Of a DNA stretch of 64,000 bases, positions 22,040 through 35,400 are shown one piece after another. Position 1 is the first letter of the stretch. Every line of letters starts with the position of its first letter. Source of the DNA: Hippophae tibetana (Eukaryota; Streptophyta; Magnoliopsida; Rosales; Elaeagnaceae); contig CM072810.1 in NCBI GenBank assembly GCA_037013495.1, positions 86,226,449 to 86,290,448 on the forward strand, in the 5' to 3' direction. The translations under genes and the position numbers were made by a program. A model generated the notes under the pieces. It saw only the letters and a program-made list of their open reading frames with translations, made no database searches and was not told the origin of the DNA.

Positions 22040-25000
22040 CTTGGTACGTAGCAAGAAACATTTCTGTAGAGGATGAGCTTAATATTTCCATTGATATTTC
22101 TTTGCTTCTTACTTCTATAAGGCGTTTGGAAATTAGATTCTTAGGGGGAAAGCAATAACCAAATTTAATTTCAATACGGTGGATTCCAACATAACTAGAA
22201 TAACTTATTAATAAGTTAAGAATATTGATGCCATAAATGAGTTAAAAATGTGAATTATTGATCTCTTATATAAAATAATCAACAAAATTTCAAACGTTTG
22301 TAAGTTGGCATTTTAAGACGTAATAAATTCCGCTTAAATATAATAATTACAATGATATAAAATTTGGAGTAATGTTTTCCCTACTATTCTTTTGTAAAAT
22401 TGACATTAGAAAATGTTTTAGCTTTCTTTTCCACTTATTGATTTTTCCTAATGTTCTATCATTATTATTTTTTAAGTCTTAATACCCAACACAGGAATAT
22501 TCATGTGAATTATATTATCTCTCTTCCGAATGAAAAAAGGTGATGGATGGAGGTTGTTTTAGACTATATTTGTAACTTCTTGGTACATAGCACGAAACAT
22601 TTCTATAGAGGATGAGCTTAATATTTCCATTCATATTTCTTTGCTTCTTACTTCTATAAGGCGTTTGGAAATTAGATTCTTAGAGGGAAAGTGATAACCA
22701 AATTTAATTTCAATACAATGCATTCCAACATAACCAGAATAACTTATTAATAAGTTAAGAATATTGATGCCATAAGTGAGTTAAAAATGTATATTATTTA
22801 TCTCTTATATAAAATAATCAACATAATTTCAAACATTTGTAATTTGGAATTTTAAGACGTAATAAATTCAATTTAAATATATAATAATTACAATGATATA
22901 AAATTTGGAGTAATGTTTCCCCTACTATTCTTTTGTAAAATTGACATTAGAAAATGTTTAAGCTTTCTTTCCCACTTATTGCTTTTTCCTAATGTTTATC
23001 ATTATTTTGTTTTCTTTTTAAGTCTTAATACCCACCACAGGCATATTCATGTGAATTACATTATATCTCTTCCCAATGAAAAAAGGTGATGGATGGAGTT
23101 TGTTTTAGATAATATTTGTTACTTCTTGGTACGTAGCAAGAAACATTTCTGTAGAGGATGAGCTTAATATTTCCATTGATATTTCTTTGCTTCTTTCTTC
23201 TATAAGGCGTTTGGAAATTAGATTCTTAGGGGGAAAGCAATAACCAAATTTAATTTCAATACGGTGGATTCCAACATAACTAGAATAACTTATTAATAAG
23301 TTAAGAATATTAATGCCATAAATGAGTTAAAAATGTGAATTGTTGATCTCTTATATAAAATAATCAACAAAATTTCAAACATTTGTAAGTTGGCATTTTA
23401 AGACGTAATAAATTCCACTTAAATATAATAATTACAATGATATAAAATTTGGAGTAATGTTTTCCCTACTATTCTTTTGTAAAATTGACATTAGAAAATG
23501 TTTAAGCTTTCTTTTCCACTTATTGATTTTTCCTAATGTTCTATCATTATTTTTTTTTAAGTCTTAATACCCAACACAGGAATATTCATGTGAGTTATAT
23601 TATCTCTCTTCCGAATGAAAAAAGGTGATGGATGGAGGTTGTTTTATACTATATTTGTAACTTCTTGGTACAATGCACGAAACATTTCTATAGAGGATGA
23701 GCTTAATATTTCCATTCATATTTCTTTGCTTCTTACTTCTATAAGGCGTTTCGAAATTAGATTCTTAGGGGGAAAGTGATAACCAAATTTAATTTCAATA
23801 CATTGCATTCCAACATAACCAGAATAACTTATTAATAAGTTAAGAATATTGATGCCATAAATGAGATAAAAATGTATATTATTTATCTCTTATATAAAAT
23901 AATCAACATAATTTCAAACATTTGTAATTTTGAATTTTAAGACGTAATAAATTCAATTTAAATATATAATAATTACAATGATATAAAATTTGGAGTAATG
24001 TTTCCCCTACTATTCTTTTGTAAAATTGACATTAGAAAATGTTTAAGCTTTCTTTTCCACTTATTGCTTTTTCCTAATGTTTATCATTATTTTGTTTTCT
24101 TTTTAAGTCTTAATACCCACCACAGGCATATTCATGTGAATTACATTATATCTCTTCCCAATGAAAAAAGGTGATGGATGGAGTTTGTTTTAGACAATAT
24201 TTGTTACTTCTTGGTACGTAGCAAGAAACATTTCTGTAGAGGATGAGCTTAATATTTCCATTGATATTTCTTTGCTTCTTACTTCTATAAGGCGTTTGGA
24301 AATTAGATTCTTAGGGGGAAAGCAATAACCAAATTTAATTTCAATACGGTGGATTCCAACATAACTAGAATAACTTATTAATAAGTTAAGAATATTGATG
24401 CCATAAATGAGTTAAAAATGTGAATTATTGATCTCTTATATAAAATAATCAACAAAATTTCAAACGTTTGTAAGTTGGCATTTTAAGACGTAATAAATTC
24501 CGCTTAAATATAATAATTACAATGATATAAAATTTGGAGTAATGTTTTCCCTACTATTCTTTTGTAAAATTGACATTAGAAAATGTTTTAGCTTTCTTTT
24601 CCACTTATTGATTTTTCCTAATGTTCTATCATTATTATTTTTTAAGTCTTAATACCCAACACAGGAATATTCATGTGAATTATATTATCTCTCTTCCGAA
24701 TGAAAAAAGGTGATGGATGGAGGTTGTTTTAGACTATATTTGTAACTTCTTGGTACATAGCACGAAACATTTCTATAGAGGATGAGCTTAATATTTCCAT
24801 TCATATTTCTTTGCTTCTTACTTCTATAAGGCGTTTCGAAATTAGATTCTTAGGGGGAAAGTGATAACCAAATTTAATTTCAATACAATGTATTCCAACA
24901 TAACCAGAATAACTTATTAATAAGTTAAGAATATTGATGCCATAAGTGAGTTAAAAATGTATATTATTTATCTCTTATATAAAATAATCAACATAATTTC

Positions 25001-28000
25001 AAACATTTGTAATTTGGAATTTTAAGACGTAATAAATTCAATTTAAATATATAATAATTACAATGATATTAAATTTGGAGTAATGTTTCCCCTACTATTC
25101 TTTTGTAAAATTGACATTAGAAAATGTTTAAGCTTTCTTTCCAATTATTGCTTTTTCCTAATGTTTATCATTATTTTGTTTTCTTTTTTAGTCTTAATAC
25201 CCACCACAGGCATATTCATGTGAATTACATTATATCTATTCCCAATGAAAAAAGGTGATGGATGGAGTTTGTTTTAGACAATATTTGTTACTTCTTGGTA
25301 CGTAGCAAGAAACATTTCTATAGAGGATGAACTTAATATTTCCATTCATATTTCTTTGCTTCTTACTTCTATAAGGCGTTTCGAAATTAGATTCTTAGGA
25401 GGAAAGCGATAACCAAATTTAATTTCAATACGGTGGATTCCAACATAACGAGAATAACTTATTAATAAGTTAAGAATATTGATGTCATAAATGAGTAAAA
25501 ATGTAAATTATTTATCTCTTATATAAAATAATCGAAAAAATTTCAAACGTTTGTAATTTGGCATTTTAAGACGTAATAAGTTCAATTTAAATATATAATA
25601 ATTACAATGATATAAAATTTGGAGTAATGTTTCATCTACTATTCTTTTGTAAAATTGACATTAGAAAATGTTTAAGCTTTCTTTTCCACTTATTGCTTTT
25701 TCCTAATGTTTATCATTATTTTGTTTTCTTTTTTAGTCTTAATACCCACCACAGGCATATTCATGTGAATTACATTATATCTATTCCCAATGAAAAAAGG
25801 TGATGGATGGAGTTTGTTTTAGACAATATTTGTTACTTCTTGGTACGTAGCAAGAAACATTTCTATAGAGGATGAGCTTAATATTTCCATTCATATTTCT
25901 TTGCTTCTTACTTCTATAAGGCGTTTGGAAATTAGATTCTTAGGGGGAAAGCAATAACCAAATTTAATTTCAATACGGTGCATTCCAACATAACCAGAAT
26001 AACTTATTAATAAGTTAAGAATATTGATGCCATAAATGAGTTAAAAATGTGAATTATTTATCTCTTATATAATCAACAAAATTTCAAACGTTTGTAATTT
26101 TCTATTTTAAGACGTAATAAATTCAATTTAAATATATAATAATTACAATGATATAAAATTTCGAGTAATGTTTCCCCTACTAATATTTTGTAAAATTAAT
26201 ATTAGAAAATGTTTAAGCTTTCTTTTCCACTTATTGCTTTTTCCTAATGTTTATCATTATTTTGTTTTCTTTTTAAGTCTTAATACCCTCCACAGGCATA
26301 TTCATGTGAATTATATTATCTATCTCCACAATGAAAAAAGCTGATGGGTGGAGGTGGTTTTAGACAATATTTGTTACTTCTTGGTACGTAGCAAGAAATA
26401 TTTCTATAGAGGATGAGCTTAATATTTCCATTCATATTTCTTTGCTTTTTACTTCTATAAGGCGTTTGGAAATTAGATTCTTAGGGGGAAAGGGATAACC
26501 AAATTTAATTTCAAAACAGTGCATTCCAACATAACTAGAATAACTTATTAATAAGTTAAGAATATTGATGTCATAAATGAGTTAAAAATGTATATTATTT
26601 ATCTCTTATATAAAATAATCAACATAATTTCAAACATATGTAATTTGGCATTTTAAGACGTAATAATATAAATTTAAATATATAATAATTACAATGATAT
26701 AAAATTTGGAGTAATGTTTCCCCTACTATTCTTTTGTAAAATTGACATTAGAAAATGTTTAAGCTTTCTTTTCCACTTATTGCTTTTTCCTAATGTTTAT
26801 CATTATTTTGTTTTCTTTTTAAGTCTTAATACCCACCACAGGCATATTCATGTGAATTACATTATATGTCTTCCCAATGAAAGAAGGTGATGGATGGAGT
26901 TTGTTTTAGACAATATTTGTTACTTCTTGGTACGTAGCAAGAAATATTTCTATAGAGGATGAGCTTAATATTTCCATTCATATTTCTTTGCTTTTTACTT
27001 CTATAAGGCGTTTGGAAATTAGATTCTTAGGGGGAAAGCAATAACCAAATTTAATTTCAATACGGTGCATTCTAACATAACCAGAATAACTTATTAATAA
27101 TTTAAGAATATTGATGCCATAAATGAGTTAAAAATGTGAATTATTTATCTCTTATATAAAATAATCAACAAAATTTCAAACGTTTGTAATTTGTTATTTT
27201 AAGACGTAATAAATTCAATTTAAATATATAATAATTACAATGATATAAAATTTCGAGTAATGTTTCCCCTACTAATATTTTGTAAAATTAATATTAGAAA
27301 ATGTTTAAGCTTTCTTTTCCACTTATTGCTTTTTCCTAATGTTTATCATTATTTTGTTTGCTTTTTAAGTCTTAATACCCACCACAGGCATATTCATGTG
27401 AATTACATTATATCTCTTCCCAATGAAAAAAGGTGATGGATGGAGTTTGTTTTAGATAATATTTGTTACTTCTTGGTACGTAGCAAGAAACATTTATGTA
27501 GAGGATGAGCTTAATATTTCCATTGATATTTCTTTGCTTCTTTCTTCTATAAGGCGTTTGGAAATTAGATTCTTAGGGGGAAAGCAATAACCAAATTTAA
27601 TTTCAATACGGTGGATTCCAACATAACCAGAATAACTTATTAATAAGTTAAGAATATTGATGCTATAAATGAGTTAAAAATGTGAATTGTTGATCTCTTA
27701 TATAAAATAGTCAACAAAATTTCAAACTTTTGTAATTTGGCATTTTAAGACGTAATAAATTCCACTTAAATATAATAATTACAATGATATAAAATTTGGA
27801 GTAATGTTTCCCCTACTATTCTTTTGTAAAATTGACATTAGAAAATGTTTAAGCTTTCTTTTCCACTTATTGATTTTTCCTAATGTTCTATCATTATTTT
27901 TTTTTAAGTCTTAATACCCAACACAGGAATATTCATGTGAATAATATTATCTCTCTTCCGAATGAAAAAAGGTGATGGATGGAGGTTGTTTTATACTATA

Positions 28001-31000
28001 TTTGTAACTTCTTGGTACATAGCACGAAACATTTCTATAGAGGATGAGCTTAATATTTCCATTCATTTTCTTTGCTTCTTACTTCTATAAGGCGTTTCGA
28101 AATTAGATTCTTAGGGGGAAAGTGATAACCAAATTTAATTTCAATACAGTGCATTCCAACATAACCAGAATAACTTATTAATAAGTTAAGAATATTGATG
28201 CCATAAATGAGATAAAAATGTATATTATTTATCTCTTATATAAAATAATCAATATAATTTCAAACATTTGTAATTTTGAATTTTAAGACGTAATAAATTC
28301 AATTTAAATATATAATAATTACAATGATATAAAATTTGGAGTAATGTTTCCCCTACTATTCTTTTGTAAAATTGACATTAGAAAATGTTTAAGCTTTCTT
28401 TTCCACTTATTGCTTTTTCCTAATGTTTATCATTATTTTGTTTTCTTTTTAAGTCTTAATACCTACCACAAGCATATTCATGTGAATTATATTATCTATC
28501 TCCACAATGAAAGAAGCTGATGGTTAGAGGTAGTTTTAGACAATATTTGTAACTTCTTGGTACATAGCAAGAAACATTCCTATAGAGGATGAACTTAATA
28601 TTTCCATTCATATTTCTTTGCTTCTTACTTCTATAAGGCGTTTCGAAATTAGATTCTTAGGAGGAAAGCGATAACCAAATTTAATTTCAATACGGTGGAT
28701 TCCAACATAACCAGAATAACTTATTAATAAGTTAAGAATATTGATGTCATAAATGAGTTAAAAATGTAAATTATTTATCTCTTATATAAAATAATCGAAA
28801 AAATTTCAAACGTTTGTAATTTGGCATTTTAAGACGTAATAAGTTCAATTTAAATATATAATAATTACAATGATATAAATTTTGGAGTAATGTTTCATCT
28901 ACTATTCTTTTGTAAAATTGACATTAGAAAATGTTTAAGCTTTCTTTTCCACTTATTGCTTTTTCCTAATGTTTATCATTATTTTGTTTTCTTTTTTAGT
29001 CTTAATACCCACCACAGGCATATTCATGTGAATTACATTATATCTATTCCCAATGAAAAAAGGTGATGGATGGAGTTTGTTTTAGACAATGTTTGTTACT
29101 TCTTGGTACGTAGCAAGAAACATTTCTATAGAGGATGAGCTTAATATTTCCATTCATATTTCTTTGCTTCTTACTTCTATAAGGCGTTTGGAAATTAGAT
29201 TCTTAGGGGGAAAGCAATAACCAAATTTAATTTCAATACGGTGCATTCCAACATAACCAGAATAACTTATTAATAAGTTAAGAATATTGATGCCATAAAT
29301 GAGTTAAAAATGTGCATTATTTATCTCTTATATAATCAACAAAATTTCAAACGTTTGTAATTTTCTATTTTAAGACGTAATAAATTCAATTTAAATATAT
29401 AATAATTACAATGATATAAAATTTGGAGTAATGTTTCCCCTACTATTCTTTTGTAAAATTAATATTAGAAAATGTTTAAGCTTTCTTTTCCTCTTATTGC
29501 TTTTTCCTAATGTTTATCATTATTTTGTTTTGTTTTTAAGTCTTAACACCCTCCACAGGCATATTCATGTGAATTATATTATCTATCTCCACAATGAAAA
29601 AAGCTGATGGGTGGAGGTGGTTTTAGACAATATTTGTAACTTCTTGGTACATAATAAGAAACATTCCTATAGAGGATGAACTTAATATTTCCATTCATAT
29701 TTCTTTGCTTCTTACTTCTATAAGGCGTTTCGAAATTAGATTCTTAGGGGGAAAGGGATAACCAAATTTAATTTCAAAACAGTGCATTCCAACATAACTA
29801 GAATAACTTATTAATAAGTTAAGAATATTGATGTCATAAATGAGTTAAAAATGTATATTATTTATCTCTTATATAAAATAATCAACATAATTTCAAACAT
29901 ATGTAATTTGGCATTTTAAGACGTAATAATATCAATTTAAATATATAATAATTACAATGATATAAAATTTGGAGTAATGTTTCCCCTACTATTCTTTTGT
30001 AAAATTGACATTAGAAAATGTTTAAGCTTTCTTTTCCACTTATTGCTTTTTCCTAATGTTTATCATTATTTTGTTTTCTTTTTAAGTCTTAATACCCACC
30101 ACAGGCATATTCATGTGAATTACATTATATCTCTTCCCAATGAAAGAAGGTGATGGATGGAGTTTGTTTTAGACAATATTTGTTACTTCTTGGTACGTAG
30201 CAAGAAATATTTCTATAGAGGATGAGCTTAATATTTCCATTCATATTTCTTTGCTTTTTACTTCTATAAGGCGTTTGGAAATTAGATTCTTAGGGGGAAA
30301 GCAATAACCAAATTTAATTTCAATACGGTGCATTCCAACATAACCAGAATAACTTATTAATAATTTAAGAATATTGATGCCATAAATGAGTTAAAAATGT
30401 GAATTATTTATCTCTTATATAAAATAATCAACAAAATTTCAAACGTTTGTAATTTGTTATTTTAAGACGTAATAAATTCAATTTAAATATATAATAATTA
30501 CAATGATATAAAATTTCGAGTAATGTTTCCCCTACTAATATTTTGTAAAATTAATATTGGAAAATGTTTAAGCTTTCTTTTCCACTTATTGCTTTTTCCT
30601 AATGTTTATCATTATTTTGTTTTCTTTTTAAGTCTTAATACCCTCCACAGGCATATTCATGTGAATTATATTATCTATCTCCACAATGAAAAAAGCTGAT
30701 GTGTGGAGGTGTTTTTAGACAATATTTGTAACTTCTTGTTACATAGTAAGAAACATTCCTATAGAGGATGAGCTTAATATTTCCATTTATATATCTTTGC
30801 TTCTTACTTCTATAAGGCGTTTGGAAATTAGATTCTTAGGGGGAAAGTGATAACGAAATTTAATATCAATACGGTGCATTCCAACATAACCAGAATAACT
30901 TATTAATAAGTTAAGAATATTGATGCCATAAATGAGTTAAAAATGTAAATTATTTATCTCTTATATAAAATAGTCAACAAAATTTCAAACTTTTGTAATT

Positions 31001-34000
31001 TTCCATTTTAAGATGTAATAAATTCAATTTAAATATATAATAATTACAATGATATAAAATTTGGAGTAATGTTTCTCCTACTATTCTTTTGTAAAATTAA
31101 CATAAGAAAATGTTTAAGCTTTCTTTTCCACTTATTGCTTTTTCCTAATGTTTATCATTATATTGTTTTCTTTTTAAGTTTTAATACCCACCACAAGCAT
31201 ATTCATGTGAATTATATTATCTATCTTCCTAATGAAAAAAGGTGATGGATGGAGGTTGTTTTAGACTATATTTGTAACTTCTTGGTACGTAGGAAGAAAC
31301 ATTTCTATAGAGGATGAGCTTAATATTTCCATTGATATTTCTTTGCTTCTTACTTCTATAAGGCGTTTTTTAATTAGATTCTTAGGGGGAAAGCGATAAC
31401 GAAATTTAATTTCAATACGATGCATTCCAACATAACCAGAATAACTTAGTAATAAGTTAAGAATATTGATGCCATAAATGAGTTAAAAATGTGAATTATT
31501 GATCTCTTATATAAAATAATCAACAAAATTTCAAACGTTTGTAAGTTGGCATTTTAAGACGTAATAAATTCCACTTAAATATAATAATTACAATGATATA
31601 AAATTTGGAGTAATGTTTTCCCTACTATTCTTTTGTAAAATTGATATTAGAAAATGTTTAAGCTTTCTTTTCCACTTATTGATTTTTCCTAATGTTCTAT
31701 CATTATTTTGTTTTTTTAAGTCTTAATACCCAACACAGGAATATTCATGTGAATTATATTATCTCTCTTCCGAATGAAAAAAAGTGATGGATGGAGGTTG
31801 TTTTAGACTATATTTGTAACTTCTTGGTACATAGCAAGAAACATTTCTATAGAGGATGAGGTTAATATTTCTATTCATATTTCTTTGCTTCTTACTTCTA
31901 TAAGGCGTTTCGAAATTAGATTCTTAGGGGGAAAGTGATAACCAAATTTAATTTCAAAACAGTGGATTCCAACATAACTAGAATAACTTATTAATAAGTT
32001 AAGAATATTGATGTCATAAATGAGTTAAAAATGTATATTATTTATCTCTTATATAAAATAATCAACATAATTTCAAACATTTGTAATTTGGCATTTTAAG
32101 ACGTAATAAATTCAATTTAAATATATAATAATTACAATGATATAAAATTTGGAGTAATGTTTCCCCTACTATTCTTTTGTAAAATTGACATTAGAAAATG
32201 TTTAAGCTTTCTTTTCCACTTATTGCTTTTTCCTAATGTTTATCATTATTTTGTTTTCTTTTTAAGTCTTAATACCCACCATAGGCATATTCATGTGAAT
32301 TACATTATATCTCTTCCCAATGAAAGAAGGTGATGGATGGAGTTTGTTTTAGACAATATTTGTTACTTCTTGGTACGTAGCAAGAAACATTTCTATAGAG
32401 GATAAGCTTAATATTTCCATTCATATTTCTTTGCTTTTTACTTCTATAAGGCGTTTGGAAATTAGATTCTTAGGGGGAAAGCAATAACCAAATTTAATTT
32501 CAATACGGTGCATTCCAACATAACCAGAATAACTTATTAATAAGTTAAGAATATTGATGCCATAAATGAGTTAAAAATGTGAATTATTTATCTCTTATAT
32601 AAAATAATCAACAAAATTTCAAACGTTTGTAATTTGTTATTTTAAGACGTAATAAATTCAATTTAAATATATAATAATTACAATGATATAAAATTTGGAG
32701 TAATGTTTCCCCTACTAATATTTTGTAAAATTAATATTAGAAAATGTTTAAGCTTTCTTTTCCACTTATTGCTTTTTCCTAATGTTTATCATTATTTTGT
32801 TTTCTTTTTAAGTCTTAATACCCTCCACAGGCATATTCATGTGAATTATATTATCTATCTCCACAATGAAAAAAGCTGATGGGTGGAGGTGGTTTTAGAC
32901 AATATTTGTAACTTCTTGGTACATAGCAAGAAACATTCCTATAGAGGATGAGCTTAATATTTCCATTCATATATCTTTGCTTCTTACTTCTATAAGGCGT
33001 TTGGAAATTAGATTCTTAGGGGGAAAGCGATAACGAAATTTAATTTCAATACGGTGCATTCCAACATAACCAGAATAACTTATTAATAAGTTAAGAATAT
33101 TGATGCCATAAATGAGTTAAAAATGTAAATTATTTATCTCTTATATAAAATAGTCAACAAAATTTAAAACTTTTGTAATTTTCCATTTTAAGATGTAATA
33201 AATTCAATATAAATATATAATAATTACAATGATATAAAATTTGGAGTAATGTTTCCCCTACTATTCTTTTGTAAAATTAACATAAGAAAATGTTTAAGCT
33301 TTCTTTTCCACTTATTGCTTTTTCCTAATGTTTATCATTATATTGTTTTCTTTTTAAGTCTTAATACCCACCCAAGCATATTCATGTGAATTATATTATC
33401 TATCTTCCTAATGAAAAAAGGTGATGGATGGAGGTTGTTTTAGACTATATTTGTAACTTCTTGGTACGTAGCAAGAAACATTTCTATAGAGGATGAGCTT
33501 AATATTTCCATTGATATTTCTTTGCTTCTTACTTCTATAAGGCGTTTGGAAATTAGATTCTTAGGGGAAAGCGATAACGAAATTTAATTTCAATACGGTG
33601 CATTCCAACATAACCAGAATAACTTAGTAATAAGTTAAGAATATTGATGCCATAAATGAGTTAAAAATGTGAATTATTGATCTCTTATATAAAATAATCA
33701 ACAAAATTTCAAACGTTTGTAAGTTGGCATTTTAAGACGTAATAAATTCCACTTAAATATAATAATTACAATGATATAAAATTTGGAGTAATGTTTTCCC
33801 TACTATTCTTTTGTAAAATTGACATTAGAAAATGTTTAAGCTTTCTTTTCCACTTATTGATTTTTCCTAATGTTCTATCATTATTTTGTTTTTTGAAGTC
33901 TTAATACCCAACATAGGAATATTCATGTGAATTATATTATCTCTCTTCCGAATGAAAAAAGGTGATGGATGGAGGTTGTTTTAGACTATATTTGTAACTT

Positions 34001-34657
34001 CTTGGTACATAGCAAGAAACATTTCTATAGAGGATGAGCTTAATATTTCCATTCATATTTCTTTGCTTCTTACTTCTATAAGGCGTTTCGAAATTAGATT
34101 CTTAGGGGGAAAGTGATAACCAAATTTAATTTCAAAATAGTGCATTCCAACATAACTAGAATAACTTATTAATAAGTTAAGAATATTGATGTCATAAATG
34201 AGTTAAAAATGTATATTATTTATCTCTTATATAAAATAATCAACATAATTTCAAACATTTGTAATTTGGCATTTTAAGACGTAATAAATTCAATTTAAAT
34301 ATATAATAATTACAATGATATAAAATTTGGAGTAATGTTTCCCCTACTATTCTTTTGTAAAATTGACATTAGAAAATGTTTAAGCTTTCTTTTGCACTTA
34401 TTGCTTTTTCCTAATGTTTATCATTATTTTGTTTTCTTTTTAAGTCTTAATACCCACCACAGGCATATTCATGTGAATTATATTATCTATCTCCACAATG
34501 AAAAAAGTTGATGGTTGGAGGTGGTTTTAGACAATATTTGTAACTTCTTGGTACATAGCAAGAAACATTCCTATAGAGGATGAGCTTAATATTTCTATTC
34601 ATATTTCTTTGCTTCTTACTTCTCTAAGGCGTTTCGAAATTAGATTCTTAGGGGGAA
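22040..34657. repeat. Satellite array, right half (about 546-bp monomers)
   Basis: Continues the monomer interrupted at 8513, beginning with the second CTTGG. Monomer phase marks fall at 22227, 22766, 23312, 23851, 24397, 24936, 25481, 26026, 26567, 27113, 27659, 28197, 28743, 29289, 29830, 30376, 30922, 31468, 32010, 32556, 33102, 33646 and 34188, giving 22 complete monomers. The last one stops at about 34657, where unrelated sequence begins. The block from 28197 to about 30900 matches the subtype order of 3255 to about 5980 closely, so the two halves share long higher-order segments. Confidence 0.97.
29830..34187. repeat. Four-monomer higher-order repeat (two copies, 2180-bp period)
   Basis: Monomers at 29830, 30376, 30922 and 31468 correspond in subtype to those at 32010, 32556, 33102 and 33646. 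Distances are 2178-2180 bp. Shared marks include TCCATTTTAAGATGTAATAA in the third monomer and CTTAGTAATAAG at the end of the same monomer. This is half the length of the eight-monomer unit at the left. Confidence 0.75.
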
Positions 34658-34922
34658 TAAGGCCTAAATAATTTCTCTTGCTTAATACTATTTAGGATTT
34701 CGTTTCAAGAGATGATCAAATAGATTCTAAAACCTGGTAGATATCATCAACTCGCATAACTCATTACAAATTTTAATAAGAACACCAAAATCAATCATGA
34801 GTACATGCATAAAAAATTGAATCAATCCAATCAAAACTAGCAAGTATATCACTTGATTAATGTAAATATTTTAACAAATATGTTACATTACTTATCCTAG
34901 TCATGACAACCAATTTTTATCA
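34658..34922. other. Satellite edge to CACTA remnant, no gene
   Basis: The satellite stops abruptly within a monomer after TTCTTAGGGGGAA and unrelated AT-rich DNA follows. I see no gene here; it may be decayed transposon sequence belonging to the CACTA remnant downstream. Confidence 0.5.
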
Positions 34923-35400
34923 TTGAGTTCATTTGTTTCATATCAAGCATGCATGCACTTAGTTTCCATATATTTATCAATTAAGAAGTCTTTAAATCAT
35001 TTTGGCATAAAATATAAGAAGATTCATTCTTGTCCAAATGATTGCATTATTTATAAAGAAAAAAATGTGGATCTTTCAAGTTGTCCAGTTTGTGGTGATT
35101 TAAGATGAAAGATGATTTATGATAAGAATGTAAAGAAAGGTGTGCAAGCAAATGATTTATGGTGCTTCCCATAAATTCCACATTTTTAAAGAATGTATAA
35201 GAGTAAGGAGACATAAAAAATATTTACATGACATGTAGAGAATAAGTTTTTGCATTAGTCTTGTGATTCCCCATCTTGGAAAGTAATTGATAATGTGAGA
35301 CCTGAATTTGCAAATGAACATAGGAATCTTTGACTTGCTATAACCTAGGACAAAAATGTAGATGATATTGTGTGACAATATCACTATTTTGTACATCCCG
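34923..35400 (+). pseudogene. CACTA (En/Spm) TNP2 transposase remnant
   Basis: The 61-codon frame at 34923-35108 ends with KIHSCPNDCIIYKEKNVDLSS and CPVCGDLR. This matches the TNP2 motif in which HxCPNDCxLY is followed by CPxCGxSR. Downstream, pieces reading VKKGVQANDLWCFP, WHVENK, PSWKVIDNV and PEFANEHRNL follow the order expected of TNP2 (KVLRYFPL, WH, aWk, P-FA-D-RN), but they are split by stop codons and small frame changes. Only a small part of the transposase is present and I found no terminal repeats. A long-dead DNA transposon fragment. Confidence 0.7.
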
